From Brevinematia bacterium (lineage in GTDB: Bacteria; Spirochaetota; Brevinematia; DTOW01): a stretch of DNA of 59,354 nt. A model generated the notes under the pieces. The model made no database searches. It was not told where the DNA came from and was given only the letters and a program-made list of their open reading frames with translations. The stretch spans positions 1 through 59,354 of the forward strand of contig JBCNVF010000093.1 of the NCBI GenBank assembly GCA_039630355.1, read 5' to 3'. Below, piece by piece: positions 8,312 through 16,724 of this stretch. Position 1 is the stretch's first letter; every line of letters begins with the position of its first letter. A program made the translations under genes and the position numbers.

Positions 8312-10090
8312 ATGAGAAAGGTTCTAGTTGTTTTGGTATTTTTGTTGGCTTACTGTGTTGCTTTTGGGGCTGTTAAGTTTAAGGGTGACTTGATAGGTAT
8401 TGGTGACTTTAAATATATGGAGTCAAACTTTGTTTATAACAACAGACCTACGGAACCGTATTTTGCGATGGATAATGTTGAATTTATAGTTAACTTTGAA
8501 ACAAAACTTGAGCTTACTTCTGATGTGTATGGAATTGCAAATTTGATTGTTCAGCCTACTGTTAAGTTTAAGCATTTTATTTTTGATAGCTTGATGATAA
8601 GTTATTTTCATAAAGCTTCTAAAGTTAAGATTGTGCCCTTCTATAGGTATAGGGTTGTAAGGTTTGATGATCCTGAAAACAGTGTAGGGTGGTTTAATTC
8701 TTGGGTTATTTCCTCAAGTGTTATGGGCGTGAGTAATGTAATGCGGGGTAAGGTTGATGCAAACGGATTTTACTTTGATTCTTCTTCTACTGCCAGAGCT
8801 GGAGGGATACCTTATATTTTAAGGCCTGTTGAGTTTATGGATGGAACGATAGTTAATATGCCTGGTATGGGTGAGGATACTACTAATCTTTCGCTGGTTG
8901 GTAGAGATTTGGGTGGATTCTATGCAGAGCAAAGGGGTAAAGGGTATTTGTGGCAAGTTTTTATGGGGTCTTATTTCATAGATGGTAGTGAGGGAAGGTT
9001 GAGTTTGAATGGGTTTGGTAACGTAAAGATTGATCTGCTTGAATTGGAGGATATTGGTTCTCTTTCTTTAGGACTCCTTGCAAACTTTTGTAGGTTTTCT
9101 GCTGCTTTAGCTTCTGTTGAGTTTTTGAATTCTCACATCTCTACTATTCCAGAGATGAGACCTTTTGCAGCATTGTATAATTACGGAGCCTATTTGATGG
9201 GAGATACAGAAATTGTTGACCCTTACCTTCAGTTTGTTATGAACTCCCAGGGTGAGTTATTTGAAAATGCTTACAATGAGGTTTTGAAGGGTGGTGGATA
9301 TAGGATTAGTGGAGGAGGTTTTTCCGATGTTATTCCTGGTATGCTCGTTCAACTGAATTTTAGTTATGCTTCCTACTACCTCGTAACTAACACAAACCAG
9401 AATGTTAAGCCTGAGTCTGCTGAAAGAGTTGATCTCTCACTTAGAGCGTTTGGTGAATATGAGACCATAGTGGGAGTTTCAAAGTTCGTTTTAGAAGCTT
9501 GTCTGTTTAATGAGAACAAATTGAATAGGTTTTTTGGGTTACCTGAGGCACCTGCTATTTTCAACGTTTTCCTTTTCGGTGGAAGAGTTGGGAAGGTAGG
9601 AGTTGCTCTAAATGCCTTTGAGGTTGTTGATTTGAATCTTGTTTGTTCTTATGAGTCTATTGACCTTATGCTAGCTGCTGATACTAATAAATTTGCAAAT
9701 GTTACTAAGATTGGTGTTAGAGGTAGAATAGGATTTGATTTTTCTTCGTTCTTAGTTGAGGGACTTAGACTAAACATTGATGGTGGGGTTTTTACCTGGA
9801 ATGACAACCTAAGAAGCTCAAGGTTTACAATGGCTAAATATGATAGTAATCTGCTCTATTACACTTTTTCACCTAATCTTCTTTTCAGTCCTTCTGAGAT
9901 AGTTAGTTTCAGAATAGGTTATGGTTATCCTGTTTTTGGAAATGTTTTTGACATAGACTATGGTTTAATAGCTGACTCTTTGCCGATGGGTTTCTATAAG
10001 AATCTGGATGGTCTGTATGAAGGAATCTATGGATGGTATGTTTTGCAGAATCTTCCGAGAGTTTATGTTGATTTGAAGATAAGTTTTTAA
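8312..10090 (+). CDS. Outer-membrane beta-barrel protein, paralog B
   Basis: 592 residues, signal peptide about 1-19 (VVLVFLLAYCVAFG). The block PYILRPVEFMDGTIVNM, then EDTTNLSLVGRDLGGFYA mirrors paralog A in order and spacing. Most conserved are PVEF-x-DG and ED-x-TNL-x-L-x-GRD, which may form a plug, loop or binding surface. It ends in DLKISF. AAAGGAGGG precedes the ATG, 12 bases after paralog A. Divergence outside the block suggests an old duplication with different loops. Confidence 0.65.
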   Translation: MRKVLVVLVFLLAYCVAFGAVKFKGDLIGIGDFKYMESNFVYNNRPTEPYFAMDNVEFIVNFETKLELTSDVYGIANLIVQPTVKFKHFIFDSLMISYFHKASKVKIVPFYRYRVVRFDDPENSVGWFNSWVISSSVMGVSNVMRGKVDANGFYFDSSSTARAGGIPYILRPVEFMDGTIVNMPGMGEDTTNLSLVGRDLGGFYAEQRGKGYLWQVFMGSYFIDGSEGRLSLNGFGNVKIDLLELEDIGSLSLGLLANFCRFSAALASVEFLNSHISTIPEMRPFAALYNYGAYLMGDTEIVDPYLQFVMNSQGELFENAYNEVLKGGGYRISGGGFSDVIPGMLVQLNFSYASYYLVTNTNQNVKPESAERVDLSLRAFGEYETIVGVSKFVLEACLFNENKLNRFFGLPEAPAIFNVFLFGGRVGKVGVALNAFEVVDLNLVCSYESIDLMLAADTNKFANVTKIGVRGRIGFDFSSFLVEGLRLNIDGGVFTWNDNLRSSRFTMAKYDSNLLYYTFSPNLLFSPSEIVSFRIGYGYPVFGNVFDIDYGLIADSLPMGFYKNLDGLYEGIYGWYVLQNLPRVYVDLKISF

Positions 10091-10113
10091 TAAATTTCTA
10101 GGGGGTGGAAATT

Positions 10114-10545
10114 ATGGCGAGAGTTTGGTTGGTAGTTTCGTTACTGATCGTTTTTGCGGTTGGGTTAAGTTCATGTTTACTTTGGGATGCTCTTAAGGAT
10201 AGGTATATACCCTATGAGGTTATTGGTAAGGATCCTGAGACTGGTAAGCTTATAGTTAGGTTTACATTTGATAGGCCCGCTGCTACTACTGTGCATCTAG
10301 CTGGGCAATTTAATAATTGGACACAGCCGGGAAGAGATACACCAGGAACTGACAATGTTTCAATTCCAATGCAAAAAGATCCAAAGACTGGGTATTGGGT
10401 TGTTGAGTGGAAAATAAAGCCTGGTAGATGGCAATATAAGTACATCATAGATGGTGGTATCGTTTGGTCGGAGGATCAGGCCAATCCATTGAAGGAGAAT
10501 GATGGGTTTGGAGGGTATAACTCTGTTGCGATTCTCAGTGAGTAA
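10114..10545 (+). CDS. Lipoprotein with CBM48/AMPK-type glycogen-binding domain
   Basis: 143 residues. The ATG at 10114 is chosen over the GTG at 10105 because the ribosome-binding site AGGGGGTG covers that GTG. Residues 1-20 are a lipoprotein signal ending in the lipobox GLSSC. The remainder is an early-set beta-sandwich of the CBM48 type: VRFTFDRPAATTVHLAGQF, then NNWT, and GRWQYKYIIDGGIVWSEDQ with its W-x-Y-K-Y-x-x-DG signature. Such domains bind alpha-glucans or act as regulatory modules. It closes the envelope operon and stops 10 bases before the convergent PBP2 gene. Confidence 0.78.
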   Translation: MARVWLVVSLLIVFAVGLSSCLLWDALKDRYIPYEVIGKDPETGKLIVRFTFDRPAATTVHLAGQFNNWTQPGRDTPGTDNVSIPMQKDPKTGYWVVEWKIKPGRWQYKYIIDGGIVWSEDQANPLKENDGFGGYNSVAILSE

Positions 10546-10555
10546 TAAGATTACT

Positions 10556-12382
10556 TTATTTTTGGGCTTTTGAGTAACCATATTTATCAAAATATGCATC
10601 AATGAGTTTTGCTGCAATAGGTGCTGCATAAGCAGATCCTGCTCCAACGTTTTCAACTACAACTGCTACTACTACTGTATCCTCGGGATTTGCTGTATCA
10701 GTAGGGCCGTAGCATACAAATATGGAATGTGGTTTACCGTGAGGGTTTTCTGCAGTGCCAGTTTTACCTGCTATGGGGTATTTCGTTATATACTTTAGTC
10801 CTCGTGCAGTTCCTTCTTCAAAAACCTTTATCATTCCTTTCTTTATGATATCAAACGCTTCTTTTGGTATCTCTTTTGTTTCGCGAAGAATTTCTGGTTT
10901 GATTTCTTTTATTGTTTCTTTACCATCTGGTGAGAGTATCTTTTTTACTATGTGTGGTCTATAAGTTACTCCTTCATTGAATATTAATGATGTTATTACT
11001 GCAAACTGAAGAGGAGTGAGTAACCAATCACCTTGGCCTATTGAGAGATTGGCCATATCTCCTCCCATTATATCTCTGTTGTATCTTTTTCTGTGAAAGG
11101 ATACCGAGGTTCTGAAGCCTTTCTTCTCATTTGGTAGATCAACGAAGGTTAATTCTCCTACTCCGAAAATTTTTGAAGTGTTTATTAAGTCCTCTGGATC
11201 TAGTGCTAACCCTAGTTTGTAAAAGTAAACATCACATGATACTTCTATTGCTTTGACTATATCTTTTACATAGCTGTGAGATGCCCAGTCCTGGAAAACT
11301 CTTTTGCCTATTCTTAGTGCTCCTAGACAGTTTTCACCTCTGTTTGGATTCCATTTCTTGCTTATGATTCCAGCAGTGGTTGTTATAAGTTTAAATACAG
11401 AACCTGGTTGGTATGTTCCTTGAATTGCTCTATTGAAAAGAGGAGTGTTTTTTTCGTCTGTTGACAGTGATAGAAAATACGAGAAATCTCCTAGAGATAG
11501 TTTGTTAGGATCAAATGAAGGAGAGGACACAATTGCTATTATCTCACCTGTTGTAGGTTTTAGCATTACCAAACTGCCTCGGTATTCATTTAAAAGCTCG
11601 TATCCTAGCTTTTGGATATCTATGTCTATTGATAACATCAAGGAATTACCTTCTACTGGTAGTTCTGCTACTTCCGAGCCTACTATGTTGTTTTTAGCAT
11701 CTATGTATCTGAGCAATTTCCCATCTTTGCCTCTTAATATTTTATCATAGACTTTCTCTACTCCATCCTTTCCTATATAGCTTCCGGAGTGGTATATTTC
11801 CTTGTCAGTCTCGGAAAGTGTTTTTATTTCTTGCTGATCTATGGGTCCTAGGTATCCTAATAGGTGAGCGGTTTCATAGGGGTATCTGTAGTTTCTAAGA
11901 TATATGGTGTCAATTACTACTCCGGGGAATTCTTCCTGTCTTTCAAGAATTTTTATTGCTTGATCTTTTGTTATTTCTGATATGAATATTGGGCCAAAAA
12001 TGTCCCACTTCCTTCTTTCAATGTTTGCTAAGATGAACTTTAGATCCTTTTCTATTACTCCTGAAAGCTTTGATAAGACAGCGATTTTTTCTGACTCGTC
12101 CTTAGGTAGATACTTCTGTATTACAAAAACTCCTATTGTATCATCACTAGAGACTAGTGGGGTGAGGTTTCTGTCATAAATGGTTCCTCTCTGCGCAGAT
12201 ATTGGTATCTGCTGAGCCATGTTTATAAACGCTAACTTTATAAATCTATCTCTGCTTAAGATTTGCATATCTACTACTCTTATAATCACTATTCCTAACA
12301 CTAGTGCTATAATCCCAGAGAATGCTAAAAGTCTTAACCTAGAGATACCTATGTTGTTTTCAGTTACTCTAAAATCTATCAT
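10556..12382 (-). CDS. mrdA: Penicillin-binding protein 2 (cell-elongation transpeptidase)
   Basis: Class B PBP that cross-links peptidoglycan with RodA during side-wall growth. 608 residues: one N-terminal membrane segment (about 17-36), the PBP dimerisation region including QISAQRGTIYDRN-like sequence near 55-70, and a transpeptidase domain with SxxK in PGSVFKLIT, the second motif SCD in SCDVYFYKLG (PBP2 often has SxD), and KTGTAE. It overlaps the purM stop by ATGA, so it is translationally coupled to purM. RodA is encoded elsewhere in this window (50972), not beside it as in many bacteria. Confidence 0.9.
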   Translation of the reverse strand: MIDFRVTENNIGISRLRLLAFSGIIALVLGIVIIRVVDMQILSRDRFIKLAFINMAQQIPISAQRGTIYDRNLTPLVSSDDTIGVFVIQKYLPKDESEKIAVLSKLSGVIEKDLKFILANIERRKWDIFGPIFISEITKDQAIKILERQEEFPGVVIDTIYLRNYRYPYETAHLLGYLGPIDQQEIKTLSETDKEIYHSGSYIGKDGVEKVYDKILRGKDGKLLRYIDAKNNIVGSEVAELPVEGNSLMLSIDIDIQKLGYELLNEYRGSLVMLKPTTGEIIAIVSSPSFDPNKLSLGDFSYFLSLSTDEKNTPLFNRAIQGTYQPGSVFKLITTTAGIISKKWNPNRGENCLGALRIGKRVFQDWASHSYVKDIVKAIEVSCDVYFYKLGLALDPEDLINTSKIFGVGELTFVDLPNEKKGFRTSVSFHRKRYNRDIMGGDMANLSIGQGDWLLTPLQFAVITSLIFNEGVTYRPHIVKKILSPDGKETIKEIKPEILRETKEIPKEAFDIIKKGMIKVFEEGTARGLKYITKYPIAGKTGTAENPHGKPHSIFVCYGPTDTANPEDTVVVAVVVENVGAGSAYAAPIAAKLIDAYFDKYGYSKAQK

Positions 12383-13362
12383 ATGACTCTACCGACAATA
12401 TAAATCTCGTAATCTACAGACTTTGACAAAACTTCAATCACTTCGTCTTCTTTATCAGTTATTATTGTCATTCCTACTCCCATATTGAACACTCTGAATG
12501 CTTCATCTTTAGGTATGTTTCCCTCTCTGACTATAAACTTCATAATTTCTGGTGTGATGATTTTGTCCTCATATATTTTTATACCTCTTCCCTGTGTTAC
12601 TCTCAGAGTATTATCCATTATTCCTCCACCGGTTATGTGTGACAAGGCTTTTACTAGGTTGTTTCTCACTAATGGATATAGGGTTGGAGAGTAGATTCTC
12701 GTTGGTTCTAAAAGAAGGTCTATCAGAGGTTTGCTGAAACCATATTCTTTTTCTGGGTTTATCTTCTTATCTTTCAGCACTTTCCTTATGAGTGAATAGC
12801 CATTACTGTGGAATCCGCTTGAGCTTAAAGCTATAATTGTATCTCCTTCTTTTACATTCTTTGGCAAAATATTGCTTTTTTCTGCTACTCCTATTGCTGT
12901 GCCGTTTAGATCAAATTCGCCATTTCCATACATTCCAGGCATTTCTGCTGTTTCTCCTCCTACAAGTGGCACCTTTGCAATTTCACAGCCTCTTATTATA
13001 CTTCTTATTACCCTCTCGTATACTTTTTCCTCAAGTTTTCCACAGGCAAAGTAATCAACAAATCCTATTGGCTTAGCACCAGTACATATGACATCATCTA
13101 CATTCATTGCTACTAAGTCAATTCCTATATAGTCAAGTTTATCGTATTCTCTAGCAAGCAAAAGTTTTGTTCCAACTCCATCGGTTGATATTGATATTAC
13201 AGGGTTTTTAAATTCTCTTAGATCTATATCAATCAACGCACCAAAGCCTCCTACTCCTGCTATAACACTAGGGTTATAAGTTCTAGAAATTTCTCTTTTT
13301 ACCTTTTCTATAAGTGTGTTGGCTTTCTCAATATCAACGCCCGCTTCTTTGTATGTGCTCAT
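12379..13362 (-). CDS. purM: Phosphoribosylformylglycinamidine cyclo-ligase
   Basis: Converts FGAM to AIR with ATP, fifth step of purine synthesis. 327 residues with the family motifs GVGGFGALID near 37-46, STDGVGTKLLLA near 79-90, GIDLVAMNVDDVICTGAKP, GGETAEMPGMYG and SSSGFHSNGYSL. It is joined at both ends by four-base ATGA overlaps: to an unrecognised membrane protein upstream and PBP2 downstream. No other pur gene is nearby, so this operon mixes nucleotide synthesis with envelope growth. Confidence 0.95.
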   Translation of the reverse strand: MSTYKEAGVDIEKANTLIEKVKREISRTYNPSVIAGVGGFGALIDIDLREFKNPVISISTDGVGTKLLLAREYDKLDYIGIDLVAMNVDDVICTGAKPIGFVDYFACGKLEEKVYERVIRSIIRGCEIAKVPLVGGETAEMPGMYGNGEFDLNGTAIGVAEKSNILPKNVKEGDTIIALSSSGFHSNGYSLIRKVLKDKKINPEKEYGFSKPLIDLLLEPTRIYSPTLYPLVRNNLVKALSHITGGGIMDNTLRVTQGRGIKIYEDKIITPEIMKFIVREGNIPKDEAFRVFNMGVGMTIITDKEDEVIEVLSKSVDYEIYIVGRVI

Positions 13363-14300
13363 ATCACTTTCCCCTTAAAATTTATGTATAGTGAGATCCT
13401 TATGAGTAGTAAATAGAGAAAATACATAGTTACCAAAATGAATACTAGTTTTGATTTTAACATAAGGTATGTTAGGAAGCCAATTGATGCTAATATGAAA
13501 AACATTTTCACAAGTTTTTTCTTTCTGACTTGTTTTAAAAACTGCTGAATGGTATTTAACCACTTCCATTTTTCTAAGGTCTTTTCCCAGAGCTCTGTTA
13601 TGCTATGGTAAAGATTTAGAATGAACTTGTGAAATTGATTTACAGCACCTTTTTGAAAGTTAGAGCTTCTTATTCTCCATTTGCCTTTTGAGTAAACTAG
13701 AGAGTAGTAGTTCGTGGTATCGGTTGAGACACTTATAGAAAAGGTTACTTTGTGAGGTAAAATGTATCTGCTAAATTTGACGATATCAACCCTTACAAAT
13801 TTTGAATCAAGGGGAATGACTTCAAAGAGAGAAGGGTATAGAGACTCTATGTGTATCTCTGACGGTATTATTCCTATCTTCCTGAGTAGTAAAAAGGAGA
13901 GGATTTTTAGGGAATAGACTGGATTTCTGTAAGTTATTTCAACTTTGTTATTCTTTATCTCCATAGTGTAATCCTGTGGTAGTAGTGATGTGTTAATTTC
14001 TGTTTTTAGGCGAAGAGAGGAGAAGCTTTCAGAAACTAGTGTTATTTTGCCTAGAAATATATTATCGTTTGCTATGAAATTAATTTCTTTGCCATCTAGT
14101 ATGATTAGATTGTCGTTTATCCTATGATGAAGTACGTTTTTTAACTCAAGAAAGTTCTTGTTTGCTGAAATATAGTTTTCAAGAACAAAAGACTTGAATT
14201 CTTCATTATTTGTTAGGCATAGAATGATCTTGCTTACCCAAGGATCGTAGCTAAACTCTGCTATATACTCTCCTTGAGGTTTAGTTATTTCTAGTAGCAT
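13359..14300 (-). CDS. Unknown protein with C-terminal membrane hairpin
   Basis: Not recognised. 313 residues from the ATG at 14298-14300. An in-frame ATG at 14334-14336 would lie in the -35 box of the promoter found here, so the downstream start is preferred and the mRNA would be leaderless. Residues ~1-230 look beta-rich and soluble. The last ~60 residues contain two hydrophobic segments (FFILASIGFLTYLML and FILVTMYFLYLLLIR) preceded by a basic stretch, suggesting membrane anchoring with the bulk in the cytoplasm. It heads the operon with purM and mrdA through ATGA overlap. Confidence 0.65.
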   Translation of the reverse strand: MLLEITKPQGEYIAEFSYDPWVSKIILCLTNNEEFKSFVLENYISANKNFLELKNVLHHRINDNLIILDGKEINFIANDNIFLGKITLVSESFSSLRLKTEINTSLLPQDYTMEIKNNKVEITYRNPVYSLKILSFLLLRKIGIIPSEIHIESLYPSLFEVIPLDSKFVRVDIVKFSRYILPHKVTFSISVSTDTTNYYSLVYSKGKWRIRSSNFQKGAVNQFHKFILNLYHSITELWEKTLEKWKWLNTIQQFLKQVRKKKLVKMFFILASIGFLTYLMLKSKLVFILVTMYFLYLLLIRISLYINFKGKVI

Positions 14301-14306
14301 ATACAC

Positions 14307-14336
14307 ATTATAAACAAGGAAGAACTTTTTTATCAA
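14307..14336 (-). promoter_or_regulatory. Promoter of the hypothetical-purM-mrdA operon (leaderless)
   Basis: On the minus strand TTGATA (14331-14336), 18-base spacer, TATAAT (14307-14312), then 6 bases to the ATG at 14300. Transcription would start at or next to the start codon; no Shine-Dalgarno sequence fits in between. Confidence 0.7.
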
Positions 14337-14352
14337 AGATGAGTGAGGCAGT

Positions 14353-14693
14353 CAATAGATTCCAACTTCCGTTAGACAAGTGAGCAGAATTCTAGACTTT
14401 TCTCACTTACCCTTTGGTTTTCCGTCAGTCACACTTCACTTTGTATCAGCCTCTTAGATGCTTACTATTTTTCTAGATAGCGTTCATCAATCACGAGTTT
14501 CATTTCACACTAAGCCTTTAAGTAGACAAGCCTAGAGGATAACGTTTTCCCCATTTAGGAATGTTGAGAAAGATACAAAAACTCATCAAGGAGGATTTCT
14601 GCGAAGAGAGTAGTTTTAGTCTACCCAACAAAGGTAAATGTGAGTCTGAGAGAAAATATTTTAGAATGTATTGAAATTCCGAAACTCTTATTG
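14353..14693. repeat. Composite copy of the interspersed repeat family
   Basis: The left end CAATAGATTCCAACTTCCG matches the family terminus. The next ~55 bases (GTTAGACAAGTGAGCAG, CTCACTTACC) follow the family order. TTCTAGATAGCG plus CATCAATCACGAG and TTTCA near 14475-14510 match the middle of the copy at 52855. The right edge AAACTCTTATTG (ending 14693) resembles a terminus. At 341 bases it is longer than the ~216-base full copy and seems to contain an extra or nested segment. The rest of the 14301-14747 gap holds only promoters. Confidence 0.6.
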
Positions 14694-14720
14694 AAATAGA
14701 TGGTTTTTCAGTCTTATAAT
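14691..14720 (+). promoter_or_regulatory. Promoter of the aminotransferase-tatD operon
   Basis: TTGAAA (14691-14696), 18-base spacer, TATAAT (14715-14720). Expected start near 14727, about 20 bases before the ATG at 14748, with a weak GAAGG ribosome-binding site. The TTG of the -35 box is the last three bases of the adjoining repeat copy. Confidence 0.65.
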
Positions 14721-14747
14721 ATATACAAGTTTTATTGAAGGCTTCTT

Positions 14748-15947
14748 ATGAAGTATGAATTTTCAGAGGCACATAGGTTGAAGAGGATACCTCCTTATAT
14801 TTTCTCTGTTGTTGATAATATGAAGTTGGAGGTTCAAAAGAGAGGAGTGGATACGATTGATTTTAGTTTGGGCAGTCCTGATATGAAACCTCCTCAGAGG
14901 GTTATTGAAAAGCTTAAGGAGGCTTTGGATAGAGATGATGTGCATAACTACTCAAGGCATGATGGTGAGATTGAGAGGGAATTTAGGAAAGAGGTTGCGA
15001 ATTGGTATGAGAGAAGATTTAATGTTTTGCTTAATCCTGATAGGGAGACTTTACAACTTATAGGTTCTAAGGAAGGAATAGCACATTTTGCATTAGGTGT
15101 GATAAATAGTGAGGATATTGTTATAGTTCCATCTCCGACTTATCCTGCGCACTTTAATGGAATAATTGCTTCTGGAGGGATTGTTTATTATGTTCCGCTT
15201 CTTGAGGAAAATAATTTCGTCCTAGACTTTAAGAAAATAGATCCGGGTATATTGAAACTTGCTAAGATAGTAATAGTGAGTTATCCTCAGAATCCTACTA
15301 CTGCGGTGGTAACGAGGGAGTTTTATGAAGAGTTAGTGAGTTTTTTCAAGGATAAGGAGGTTATAGTCATAAGTGACATAACTTACGTAGACTTAATATA
15401 TGATGAGAGTGTGAAACCGTCAAGCATACTTCAGGTTAAAGGTGCGAAAGACTTTTGTATAGAATTCAATACTTTGTCCAAGAGTTATAACATGGCAGGA
15501 TGGAGAGTTGGATTTGCAGCAGGAAATGCTAAGCTTGTGGAAATTCTTAAGAAGACTAAGAGTTATATTGATTTTGGAGTGTTTAAGGCTATACAGCTGG
15601 CTGCAATTGAGGCTTTAAGGTATTGTGATGATTTCATCCAAGAGGTGAAGGAAACTTACTATGACAGGATAACAACGTTTGTTGAAGGTTTAAATAGAGC
15701 AGGTTGGAGAATTGAGATGCCGAAGTCAACATTCTATGTATGGGCTAGGATTCCTATGAAGTATTCTGCTCTTACCTCGCTTGAGTTCACAAAAGTGCTT
15801 CTGGAGGAGACAGGAGTTGTGTGTTCTCCTGGAAGCGGATTTGGAGAGTATGGTGAAGGATTTGTAAGGTTTGCTATGGTCCAAAACAAACAAAGGATAA
15901 AAGAAGCAGTAATTAGAATAACTAGATTCCTCTCAAGAGAGGATTAA
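14748..15947 (+). CDS. alaC: Class I/II PLP-dependent aminotransferase, AlaC-like
   Basis: 399 residues. The N-terminal pattern FSEAHRLKRIPPYIFSVVDN resembles AlaC/YfdZ alanine (glutamate-pyruvate) transaminases. Fold-type I motifs are present: FSLGSPDMKPP near 40-50, VIVSYPQNPTTAV, VISDITYVDLIYD, and the PLP lysine in NTLSKSYNMAGWRVGFAAG at about residue 245. LL-diaminopimelate or aspartate aminotransferase activity is the main alternative, so the gene symbol is tentative. tatD follows after 15 bases. Confidence 0.8.
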   Translation: MKYEFSEAHRLKRIPPYIFSVVDNMKLEVQKRGVDTIDFSLGSPDMKPPQRVIEKLKEALDRDDVHNYSRHDGEIEREFRKEVANWYERRFNVLLNPDRETLQLIGSKEGIAHFALGVINSEDIVIVPSPTYPAHFNGIIASGGIVYYVPLLEENNFVLDFKKIDPGILKLAKIVIVSYPQNPTTAVVTREFYEELVSFFKDKEVIVISDITYVDLIYDESVKPSSILQVKGAKDFCIEFNTLSKSYNMAGWRVGFAAGNAKLVEILKKTKSYIDFGVFKAIQLAAIEALRYCDDFIQEVKETYYDRITTFVEGLNRAGWRIEMPKSTFYVWARIPMKYSALTSLEFTKVLLEETGVVCSPGSGFGEYGEGFVRFAMVQNKQRIKEAVIRITRFLSRED

Positions 15948-15962
15948 TTAGGAGAACTGTAA

Positions 15963-16724
15963 ATGTTCATAGACTCGCATTTTCACCTTAGCATGATAGA
16001 GAAAGATTTTGACAAACAGAAAGAGGTGGTGGTTGATTCCATAGAAAAAGGACTTTCCGGTGGAGTTAACATCTATACTTCTCCTAAAGCTTTCCTAGAA
16101 AATGTAGAGATTGCTCGGTATCTGCTTGAGAAGGGTATAAAGATAGCTTGTGGTTGGTATCCGGAATATTCTCCAACAGAAGAAATGGTAGAAGAGTTGG
16201 AGAACATAATAAAGGAGAATGATATATTTGCAGTAGGAGAGATAGGTTTAGAATATTACAGAATGCATAGACCTAAGAAAGAGCAGATTGAGCTTTTTGA
16301 TCTTCAGATGGAGTTAGCTAAAAGGTATGGTAAGCCTGTGATAATCCACTCTAGAGAGGCGTACAGTGACACTCTGGAGGTATTGAAAAATTATCCATCG
16401 GTGAGAGGTGTGATGCATTGCTTTTCGGGAACACCTGAAATAGCAAAGAAGTTTTTAGACATCAACTATTACATATCATTTGCTGGAAATCTGACTTTTA
16501 AAAATGCATTAGATCTACACGAGTCAATAAAGTATGTTCCTCTTGATCGCATACTTTTTGAGACAGATGCTCCTTTTCTAGCTCCAGTTCCGTTCAGAGG
16601 TCAGAAAAACTATCCGTTTATGGTTAGGTATATTTATGAGTTTGCATCAAATTTGCTGGGTATACCCCTAGAAGAGTTATCCCATAGGGTTCTCCAAAAC
16701 TGGAACGAGTTTATTGCTGGTTAA
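15963..16724 (+). CDS. tatD: TatD-family metal-dependent hydrolase (DNase)
   Basis: 253 residues, the normal TatD length. The metal-binding FIDSHFHL opens the protein. GEIGLEYYRMHRP (near 92-104), PVIIHSREAYSDT (near 127-139), MHCFSGTPE (near 156-164) and LFETDAPFLAPVPFRG (near 199-214) are the standard family motifs, and metal ligands H6, H8, E94, H131, H157 and D202 (approximate) appear intact. Family members are Mg-dependent nucleases or D-aminoacyl-tRNA deacylase-like enzymes. The last 14 bases overlap the convergent DUF2225 gene. Confidence 0.9.
   Translation: MFIDSHFHLSMIEKDFDKQKEVVVDSIEKGLSGGVNIYTSPKAFLENVEIARYLLEKGIKIACGWYPEYSPTEEMVEELENIIKENDIFAVGEIGLEYYRMHRPKKEQIELFDLQMELAKRYGKPVIIHSREAYSDTLEVLKNYPSVRGVMHCFSGTPEIAKKFLDINYYISFAGNLTFKNALDLHESIKYVPLDRILFETDAPFLAPVPFRGQKNYPFMVRYIYEFASNLLGIPLEELSHRVLQNWNEFIAG

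Noticed and set aside
10105-10113. GTG start for the CBM48 lipoprotein
   Set aside because: The GTG is part of the ribosome-binding site serving the ATG at 10114, which also gives a cleaner lipoprotein signal.
12967-12978. Second sigma-54-like site (TGGCACCTTTGC)
   Set aside because: Spacing between the GG and GC elements is too short and it lies inside purM.
14334-14336. Upstream ATG for the hypothetical gene before purM
   Set aside because: It lies within the -35 box of a good promoter whose -10 is 6 bases before the next in-frame ATG.
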